Below, in pieces: positions 25,851 to 31,392 of a stretch of 45,088 bases of DNA. Made by a program: the position numbers and the translations under genes. Position 1 is the stretch's first letter, and each line of letters opens with the position of its first letter. Below the pieces are notes generated by a model, which was not told where the DNA came from, did no database searches, and worked only from the letters and a program-made list of their open reading frames with translations. The stretch is from Acidobacteriota bacterium (GTDB taxonomy: Bacteria > Acidobacteriota > Terriglobia > Acidiferrales > UBA7541): assembly GCA_021818865.1 (NCBI GenBank), contig JAKASX010000019.1:1-45088 (forward strand), written 5' to 3'.

Positions 25851-26771
25851 TTGAGGCTTTACGTAGCCATCACGGACTCGGACTGGTTCAACTACCTGTC
25901 AGAACTGCGCCCTGACGAAGTGAATTTCTGGCAACCCAGCGCGTCCGGGTCGTTCCACGCCCTCTCGCCGGGAGAGCCCCTTCTTTTTAAGCTGCACAGC
26001 CCCCACAACTACATCGTCGGGGGCGGCTTTTTCGGCCACTACGCCGTGTTCCCCGTGAGCTTCGCGTGGGCAGCATTTGGTACGAAGAACGGGGCGGCGA
26101 CCGAAGCAGAAATGCGGCGTAGGATTGAGCGATACAGACGCATCGCGGCCGGCGAGACATCAGATTATCTGGTCGGCTGCATCCTCTTGGAGGGCCCGTT
26201 TTTCTTCGGCCGTGATGAGTGGGTTCCCGCTTCGGACTGGAGCAGAGAGATCGTACGCGGCAAAGGTTATACGACCGAGGACGGGACCGGATGGCGAATG
26301 TGGAATGAAGTAGAGCTCCGTCTCAAGGCAAAGGGAGCACTGCTTCCCGAGCCGGAGATGGTGAAGGGCGTGCAGTTTGGCCAGCCTCAGGTGATTGTGC
26401 CCCGCTTGGGGCAGGGCTCATTCAGGGCTATTGTCACGGACATCTACAAACGCCGGTGCGCGGTTACGAATTCCCATGTGCTCCACGTTCTGGACGCGGC
26501 GCACATCAGGCCGGTCGCCGCGCAGGGTAGCCACAGCCCTAGCAACGGGCTATTGCTCAGGCAGGATGTCCACACGCTGTTTGATCTTGGCTATTTGACA
26601 GTGACGCCGGATTTTCATCTCGAAGTCAGCCACAAGATCAAGGAAGAATTCGACAATGGGAAGGAATACTACGCGCTACAAGGGAAGAAGATTCTTCTTC
26701 CCGAATCGTCCGCCCTATGGCCGTCGAAGGCGCAACTCGATTGGCACAATCAGCATGTATATCGGCCCTGA
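25851..26771 (+). CDS. HNH endonuclease with N-terminal PUA/EVE-like domain
   Basis: 306 residues from a TTG start; no ATG is near and GAAGG lies about 10 bases upstream. The N-terminal part (residues 1-160; FWQPSASGSFHALSPGEPLL, FKLHSPHNYIVGGGFFGHYA) has the look of a PUA/EVE-like fold, often used to read modified bases. The C-terminal part is an HNH_2-type nuclease: YKRRCAVTNSHVLHVLDAAH, IRPVAAQGSHSPSNGLLLRQ, DVHTLFDLGYLTV, with the DAAHI histidine, the Asn of SNGLLL and the His of DVHTLFD. McrA-like, modification-dependent cleavage is inferred. It lies 79 bases after Mrr on the same strand. Confidence 0.85.
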   Translation: MRLYVAITDSDWFNYLSELRPDEVNFWQPSASGSFHALSPGEPLLFKLHSPHNYIVGGGFFGHYAVFPVSFAWAAFGTKNGAATEAEMRRRIERYRRIAAGETSDYLVGCILLEGPFFFGRDEWVPASDWSREIVRGKGYTTEDGTGWRMWNEVELRLKAKGALLPEPEMVKGVQFGQPQVIVPRLGQGSFRAIVTDIYKRRCAVTNSHVLHVLDAAHIRPVAAQGSHSPSNGLLLRQDVHTLFDLGYLTVTPDFHLEVSHKIKEEFDNGKEYYALQGKKILLPESSALWPSKAQLDWHNQHVYRP

Positions 26772-26815
26772 GCGTGGGATTCATGTTCCGGCCTTCACGA
26801 ATGGCGGGCGGCTAA

Positions 26816-26882
26816 GGTTTAGCCGGTTCATTTTTTGATGGCGCATGCGCGTTGGGGTGATGGCTTGGAGCGGGCGGCACGG
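26816..26882. repeat. Imperfect direct repeat, copy A
   Basis: Starts GGTTTAGCCGGTTC and continues through GCGTTGGGGTGATGGCTTGG. Copy B is at 27118-27180. The copies differ at scattered positions and by small indels. Confidence 0.6.
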
Positions 26883-26911
26883 GGAGTGAGGCGTGGGGAA
26901 AGCAGATCCCT

Positions 26912-26931
26912 CCCGACTGGGAAGCGTCGGG
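26912..26931. repeat. Stem-loop repeat, copy 1 (CCCGAC...GTCGGG)
   Basis: Stem CCCGAC/GTCGGG with 8-base loop TGGGAAGC, followed by ACTTC. Homologous copy at 27425-27444 has a compensatory stem change. Confidence 0.55.
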
Positions 26932-27015
26932 ACTTCCTCTGGCCGTCGCCACAGGCGTGGCTCGGGATGACCAGGCTTGATGGCGGAGGGCTGGGCGAAG
27001 GAGGGCCGGGCTTCA

Positions 27016-27029
27016 GGGGCTAAAGCCCC
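27016..27029. repeat. REP-like hairpin
   Basis: GGGGCT-AA-AGCCCC followed by TTGCTAT. It belongs to a set of palindromes in this window with a stem and a short C/T-A tail. Confidence 0.5.
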
Positions 27030-27117
27030 TTGCTATCACGGCTTTTAATGTCGGAGCTCCCGATTTCTTCGGGACGGGTTCCGCTCCGGCCCCCGCAAGC
27101 ACCGAGCGGGTGACTGC

Positions 27118-27180
27118 GGTTTGGCCGGTTCGTTTTTCACGGCGTGTGCGTTGGGATGATGACTCGGAGCGAGCGACGGC
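27118..27180. repeat. Imperfect direct repeat, copy B
   Basis: Starts GGTTTGGCCGGTTC and continues through GCGTTGGGATGATGACTCGG. Homologous to 26816-26882, in the same direction. Confidence 0.6.
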
Positions 27181-27312
27181 GGTGAGATTCTCGCGGGTTG
27201 GGCGGTCTTCGTTCGCCGCGCGGGCGAAGGTGGGGATTTTCGGTTCTTTCCGTGCCGGGAACTTAAGGCGGTGCTGCGGGCGCGGGGACCGGCAGTACAC
27301 TTTTTAGGGGCT

Positions 27313-27332
27313 GGGCACGCGGCAGCGTGCCC
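27313..27332. repeat. REP-like hairpin
   Basis: GGGCACGC and GCGTGCCC form a perfect 8-bp stem around a GGCA loop, followed by CTACCAG. Same general design as the other palindromes in the window. Confidence 0.55.
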
Positions 27333-27424
27333 CTACCAGGGTTTCCACAAGCGGGGCTCGGGATGACTAGGTTCGGTGGCGGTGGCCCGCCTACGCTGAA
27401 GCTACGGCGCGACAAGCCCGCCTT

Positions 27425-27444
27425 CCCGATTGGGATGCATCGGG
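27425..27444. repeat. Stem-loop repeat, copy 2 (CCCGAT...ATCGGG)
   Basis: Stem CCCGAT/ATCGGG with loop TGGGATGC, followed by ACTTC. Compared with 26912-26931, the closing C-G pair has become T-A on both arms. Confidence 0.55.
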
Positions 27445-27508
27445 ACTTCTCGTTGAGGGTGATCGGTGGCGCGTCTTGCGCTCGCGAGGAAATACGCAGG
27501 GGCACAGT

Positions 27509-27562
27509 CCCGATGGAAGGCGCGACCCCGATAGAGGGCACGGCCCCGATAAAGGGCATCGG
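27509..27562. repeat. Tandem repeat, 3 x 18 bp
   Basis: Three adjacent 18-bp units: CCCGATGGAAGGCGCGAC, CCCGATAGAGGGCACGGC and CCCGATAAAGGGCATCGG. In the frame of the transposase fragment they read PDGRRD, PDRGHG, PDKGHR. Confidence 0.85.
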
Positions 27563-27622
27563 GGCGCAAAAAGCGCGGGTGCTAAAAACGCAGGTGCAAA
27601 AAGCGCAGATGCGAAGGACGCA
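27563..27622. repeat. Tandem repeat, 4 x 15 bp
   Basis: Directly follows the 18-bp array. Units: GGCGCAAAAAGCGCG, GGTGCTAAAAACGCA, GGTGCAAAAAGCGCA, GATGCGAAGGACGCA. In the transposase frame they read GAKSA, GAKNA, GAKSA, DAKDA. Confidence 0.85.
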
Positions 27623-28404
27623 GATGATGGCGCTACAACGTTCCGAAAACGGAAGCCGATAGCGAGGACCTCGAGAGCCAACATCCGCACCCTTTGCGGA
27701 CGGCGCAAGGAGTTGATGACACAGCCGGGTGTGGGACCGATCACGTTGCTGGCGTTTGTGCTGACCCTGGGCGATGTGCGGCGCTTCCCGCGCGGCAAGC
27801 AGGTGGCCAGCTATCTGGGGCTGATCCCGCGGGAGTACAGTTCGGGCGGGAAACAGCGGCTGGGCTCGATCAGCAAACAGGGGAATCGTTTTATGCGGAT
27901 GCTGTTGGTGGAAGCGGCGCAGATTGCCGTGCGCTCGGATCCGCAGATGAGAAGCGAATATTTGCACCGCTGCCAGCGAAAGGCCAAAGCAGTGGCCAAG
28001 GTGGCGGCGGCGCGGAAGTTGGCGGTTCGGCTCTACTGGATGCTGAAGACGAACACCGGCTATCCAGAGGTCGTTCGTGTCGAGAGCAGTTCGCGGGTGC
28101 CGCTGGTCGGCGAAAGCTAGACCGGAGAGTTGATTGGGCGCTCTCGTCCCGGTGACAAGCCGGGATTCGCATAGAAGAATCATGGCCGCAGTCCAGGCCG
28201 TATCGATGGCTGGCGGGATGACCGCCGGATTTGATTCGACGCCGAGAGATTCAGAGCTTCGGTCCTCCGCCTGCTCCGACTTCCCAGCGGTGCTCGAAAA
28301 CACCGCGGCACACACGTGTCTCTTGACAACGCCTTCGTTCTTATCGAGCGGCACCCGGAAGTGCAAAGTGAGCCGCGAACGGCTGCATGGGCCGGCGTGG
28401 GAGC

Positions 28405-28484
28405 ACGAGCGAAGGCGCCACGCTCGCAAGCCGGGCATGGGCGCACGAGCGAAGGCGCCACGCTCGCAAGCCGGGCATGGGCGC
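28405..28484. repeat. Tandem duplication, 2 x 40 bp
   Basis: Two identical 40-bp units (28405-28444 and 28445-28484), each starting ACGAGCGAAGGCGCCACGCT and ending GGGCATGGGCGC. Perfect identity suggests a recent event or an assembly artefact. Confidence 0.9.
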
Positions 28485-28523
28485 CCTTGAAACCACGGAC
28501 AAAACGCCGGTTGGCCGCCGCCC

Positions 28524-28540
28524 GCAGGCTGGAAGCCCGC
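28524..28540. repeat. REP-like hairpin
   Basis: GCAGGCTGGAAGCCCGC, an imperfect palindrome followed by GCCACCC. Same design as the other REP-like elements. Confidence 0.4.
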
Positions 28541-28606
28541 GCCACCCGGCTTGATGGATTCGTTTCGGCAGCCGCGCTTGCCGCTGGCGATGAAGGAGCG
28601 CCGGGG

Positions 28607-29245
28607 TCAGTTCCTGGTTTCGGAGGGAGAGCGGCCGGCGAGCAGGCGAAGGCCGGTCTTCAAATCGAATGCGAGATCGGCGGCGCGGCCCAGGCGGCGC
28701 GCGGCAGCGGGAATTCGTTCGGGTTCGGACAAAACGATTTCCAGATTTTCCAGAATGGCGCCGAGCAGGCGAAGCGCTTCCTCCGGGAAGCCGTCGGGAT
28801 CGGGCAGCCAGTTGCATTCGGGAGCGCGGGCCGCCGCGGCATCGGCTTCCTCAATTCGGCGGTCAATTTCCTGCTCGCAACCGAGCGCGCGCTCGACGAG
28901 AGCGAGGGCGAGCGGCAGGAACGAGGCGTCGCGATACACGAAATCGGCGCGGCCGGCAGCGACCAGAGGAGCGATGCGAAACGCTCCTTCGCGATTGCCG
29001 ATGCCCACCACGGGACCGCACCAGGAAAATTCCTCGGTGAGAGCGGCGAGCGAGGCGCCATCAAGAAACGGCTCGTCGAGCAGGATGAGCAAGGGGAACT
29101 GCTGGCGCTGGCCGAGCTAGGCGCGGGCGCGATCGACCGATTCCGCGGGCCAGATCTGGCAGCCGCGGGCGTCGCGCATGGCGAGCGAGCGCAATCCGCG
29201 GATCAGCTCGGCGTCGCGCGTGATGGCAAGCAGCCAGCCGGTCAT
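28607..29245 (-). pseudogene. Pseudo-receiver protein interrupted by an in-frame amber codon
   Basis: From the ATG at 29245 the minus strand reads MTGWLLAITRDAELIRGLRS for 42 codons, then TAG (29119-29117), then continues in the same frame with LGQRQQFPLLILLDEPFLDG and on to the stop at 28607. Read through, it makes about 212 residues with a receiver-like fold: VDRARA-x-LGQRQQFP then LLILLDEPFLDG (phosphoacceptor-like Asp strand), VVGIGNREGAFRIAPLVAAG and ADFVYRDASFLPLALALVER. The acidic pair at the N-terminus and the Lys of active receivers are not evident, so it may be a pseudo-receiver. It follows the hybrid histidine kinase gene on the same strand by about 180 bases. Either a nonsense-mutated gene, a sequencing error, or amber readthrough. 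Confidence 0.65.
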
Positions 29246-29427
29246 GACGCGTCCCCAGCCGAGGCCTCTCCGAAGCCGGGCGGGCCGATGCGCCGGACGC
29301 GCGACCCGACGATCCGCAAGCTTGGCCAGGTTGCCTCCAACAGATCGGGATGCTTCGCTTCGCTCCGCATGACAGGGGACGCTGGGCTGCGACGAAAATC
29401 ACCGCTCCGCATTTTGGGAAGGTCCCT

Positions 29428-31053
29428 CTAATCGCCATTGGCGGCGACCGAGGCCGCGGCGGAATCGGCGCTCCGGTGCGTTCGTTTCGCGAGCAGGCGG
29501 GCAATCATTCCTTTCAATTCGGGCAGCAGGAAAGGTTTGGCGAGGAACGAGAGATTTTTGTTGCGAACGAGCGGCGTGGCGCAAAGGGAAGGATCGGAAG
29601 TCATTACCAGCAGTTGACTGCTTGCGCCGCCGTTTGCAGCCTCGAGGGCGATCAGCAATTCCGTCCCGCGCAGATCGCGCAGCCGCCAATCGCAAATCAC
29701 GAGGTCGTATGGATTCCGTTTCACGCGGTCGAGTGCCTCTTCCCCGCTCGCCACCAGTTCCACGCGGTGGCCATCGGCCACGAGGACGTCGGCAATCAAT
29801 TGGGCGACACCGGGTTCGTCTTCCGCCACCAGAATCCTGCTTGGCGAAGACACGCGCGGCGATTCCTCGCGCGCCCGCAAAGATTCGGGTTTCGCAGGCG
29901 CGATTGGGAGCGTGACCGTGAACGCGGCGCCCGACCCCGGCACGCTCGCCACCTGAATGTCTCCGCCATGCTCGCGCAAGATTCCGATGACGATGGAAAG
30001 CCCGAGACCGGTGCCCACGCCCATCGGCTTCGTCGTGAAAAACGGCTCGAAAATGCGCGATTGGAGTTCGGCGGGAATGCCGGGACCGTTGTCCTCGACG
30101 TGCAAACAGACGCGATCCGCGCCGTGGCGCGTGCGCAGAACGATCCGGCCCGGCCGCGACGATTCGGCGATCGCCTGCTGCGCGTTCACCAGAAGGTTGA
30201 GCACGATCTGCTGCAATTGCACCGGATTCGCCAACGCGAGCGGCAATTCGGGATCGAGGTCCACCTCGGGGCTAATGCCCGCCCGCCGAAAATCGTAGGT
30301 GCACAGCCAGAGGGTACGCTCGATTATTTCGTTCAATTGGACGGGAATGCGCTCGGGCTTCGCTTCGCGAGCCAGCATCAGCAGGCTGCGAACGATCCGC
30401 GCCGCGCGCTCGGTTTCCTCGCAGATGCGGTGCACGTCGGCCAGCGATTTCGGATCGAGAGGCCGGTCGAGCAACAAATGCCCGTATCCCATCAGCGTGG
30501 TGAGCGGGTTATTCAGTTCGTGCGCGATCCCCGCGACGAGTTGCCCCATCGCGGCCAGTTTGTCGGTTTGCAGGAGTCTGGCCGGCAGTTCACGTTCGGC
30601 GCTCGCATCGCGGTAGCGTTCCACCCACCCCGCCTTGCCGCCCGAGGCGTTGTAGACCGGCCGGGCGATCCGTTCGAGCATCCGCCCGCGCGCGGCCAGA
30701 GCGATCTGCTCGCGGCCAACCCCACTCTCCGCTTTCCACAACATCCAAGGAGGGTCGAGACGGTCTTGGGGATGGGCCAGGCGCGTGGTGAGTATCCGCG
30801 CCAAAGACGAGAAGTCGCGTAAATCGCCCCATTCGGCGTCGCTCAATTCGAGCAGATTGCGCAGCCTTTCGTTGACCAGACGGATCGTACCGGCACGGTC
30901 GTAAACGACGAAAGCATTTTCAGAAAGGCCGAGGACGGTATCGAGTTCCGACTCGGCGGTCCGTGTAACGGCACCCGCACTTTTGGTGCTGGCAAAGCTC
31001 AACGTGGTGTCCCGCCTGCCTCGTGGGTCGCGTCTTGCCCTAGAACGCCCCAC
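29428..31053 (-). CDS. PAS histidine kinase with C-terminal receiver domain (hybrid sensor kinase)
   Basis: 541 residues, no membrane helix. A PAS domain is at about 40-150 (ENAFVVYDRAGTIRLVNERL, RNLLELSDAEWG). HisKA holds the phospho-His in MGQLVAGIAHELNNPLTTLM (about residue 178). The HATPase domain has N-box LQQIVLNLLVNAQQAI, G1 VEDNGPGIP, F-box FEPFFTTKPMGVGTGLGLSI. The receiver at about 415-525 has AEDEPGVAQLI, the phosphoacceptor Asp in YDLVICDWRLRDLRG, and the conserved Lys in LAKPFLLPEL. The GTG at 31053 overlaps the small membrane gene; a TTG at 31002 is an alternative start and better placed for an AGGCGG site. It probably senses a cytosolic or small-membrane-protein signal. Confidence 0.9.
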   Translation of the reverse strand: MGRSRARRDPRGRRDTTLSFASTKSAGAVTRTAESELDTVLGLSENAFVVYDRAGTIRLVNERLRNLLELSDAEWGDLRDFSSLARILTTRLAHPQDRLDPPWMLWKAESGVGREQIALAARGRMLERIARPVYNASGGKAGWVERYRDASAERELPARLLQTDKLAAMGQLVAGIAHELNNPLTTLMGYGHLLLDRPLDPKSLADVHRICEETERAARIVRSLLMLAREAKPERIPVQLNEIIERTLWLCTYDFRRAGISPEVDLDPELPLALANPVQLQQIVLNLLVNAQQAIAESSRPGRIVLRTRHGADRVCLHVEDNGPGIPAELQSRIFEPFFTTKPMGVGTGLGLSIVIGILREHGGDIQVASVPGSGAAFTVTLPIAPAKPESLRAREESPRVSSPSRILVAEDEPGVAQLIADVLVADGHRVELVASGEEALDRVKRNPYDLVICDWRLRDLRGTELLIALEAANGGASSQLLVMTSDPSLCATPLVRNKNLSFLAKPFLLPELKGMIARLLAKRTHRSADSAAASVAANGD

Positions 31054-31171
31054 GGATGATCAGATAGCTCATTAACAGAGCCGAACTCACTGCAATCGCG
31101 ATCTCCAGAGCCGTTTGCATTGCCCGGCTCAAGCGAAGGACACGAACAGGCCTCGAGTAGCTGTAGTACAT
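31040..31171 (-). CDS. Small single-helix membrane protein upstream of the histidine kinase
   Basis: 43 residues, beginning MYYSYSRPVRVLRLSRAMQT and ending in a hydrophobic helix (about residues 21-39, ALEIAIAVSSALLMSYLII) and RGAF. The basic N-terminal third (five Arg) and hydrophobic C-terminal half predict one inner-membrane helix with the N-terminus inside. A GGAGAG ribosome site lies 4-9 bases before the ATG at 31171. The stop lies inside the start region of the kinase gene (14-base overlap if the GTG at 31053 is used). Being so short it is easily missed. A role as membrane anchor or signal peptide for the soluble PAS kinase is an inference from coupling only. Confidence 0.6.
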   Translation of the reverse strand: MYYSYSRPVRVLRLSRAMQTALEIAIAVSSALLMSYLIIRGAF

Positions 31172-31192
31172 GGCTCTCTCCGGGCATGTCTG

Positions 31193-31210
31193 TAGCACGG
31201 GGAATGCCAA
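31193..31210 (-). promoter_or_regulatory. Putative sigma-54 promoter
   Basis: On the minus strand TTGGCATTCCCCGTGCTA has the GG-N10-GC spacing of -24/-12 promoters, with TGGCA intact and TGC at -12. It ends 22 bases before the ATG at 31171. Mismatches at the -12 side (GTGCT for TTGCA) keep this tentative. Confidence 0.4.
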
Positions 31211-31229
31211 CGAGGGAAAGTAAGTTTAT

Positions 31230-31248
31230 CTGTATCAATCAGATACAG
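31230..31248. promoter_or_regulatory. Inverted repeat upstream of the small protein-kinase operon
   Basis: CTGTATC-AATCA-GATACAG, perfect 7-bp arms, 20 bases upstream of the sigma-54-like site. It could be an activator site or a short hairpin. Confidence 0.45.
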
Positions 31249-31392
31249 GCTGACTGAGTCGGGATTTGCCAGCAGGGTGTTTCAGAGCGGGAATTGTCGT
31301 TTCAGTCTGGCGCTGCCCACGGCACGCGCCATCTCGAGTTTCGCCGGCGTCGAAATGAAAAACTTCGCCGCTCGCTTCGATTTCTTTGGGGC

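Larger units (their letters stand above)
26772..27475. other. Repeat-rich intergenic stretch right of the nuclease genes
   Basis: About 700 bases without a credible gene. It contains an imperfect direct repeat (26816-26882 and 27118-27180), several REP-like hairpins, a pair of homologous stem-loops with a compensatory base change (26912-26931 and 27425-27444), and a second dispersed repeat around GGCTCGGGATGAC (near 26956 and 27356). This looks like accumulated palindromic elements at an island border. Confidence 0.6.
27476..28120 (+). pseudogene. IS110-family transposase, C-terminal (Transposase_20) fragment with repeat-derived N-terminus
   Basis: From about 27700 the plus strand encodes a C-terminal IS110 transposase domain: TQPGVGPITLLAFVLTLGDV, RRFPRGKQVASYLGLIPREY, SSGGKQRLGSISKQGNRFMR, MLLVEAAQIAV and the Ala/Lys-rich tail KAVAKVAAARKLAVRLYWML. 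The serine of SSGGKQR, the IS110 C-terminal active-site region, is kept. The N-terminal RuvC-like domain is absent. The open frame instead continues upstream through two in-frame tandem arrays (27509-27622) to a TTG at 27476, with no start or ribosome site I would trust. It is a remnant, probably not expressed as a working transposase. Confidence 0.75.
28121..28606. other. Non-coding, repeat-containing stretch
   Basis: About 490 bases between the IS110 fragment and the broken receiver gene. It holds a CCGG-based hairpin near 28150, a 40-bp tandem duplication (28405-28484) and a REP-like hairpin (28524-28540). No convincing gene on either strand. Confidence 0.55.

Noticed and set aside
22205-26771. 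DISARM or classical type I/III restriction system
   Set aside because: A SNF2 helicase occurs in DISARM (DrmD), but no methyltransferase, DrmA/B or PLD gene is present, and there are no HsdS/HsdM or Res/Mod genes.
28405-28484. CRISPR-like array
   Set aside because: Two adjacent identical units without spacers and no cas genes anywhere in the window.
28316-29431. 371-codon plus-strand frame
   Set aside because: Opposite the receiver-like gene, with low-complexity Ala/Arg/Glu composition; the minus strand gives a coherent domain.
29350-30822. Plus-strand frame opposite the histidine kinase
   Set aside because: Shadow of a kinase gene with clear HisKA, HATPase and receiver motifs on the other strand.
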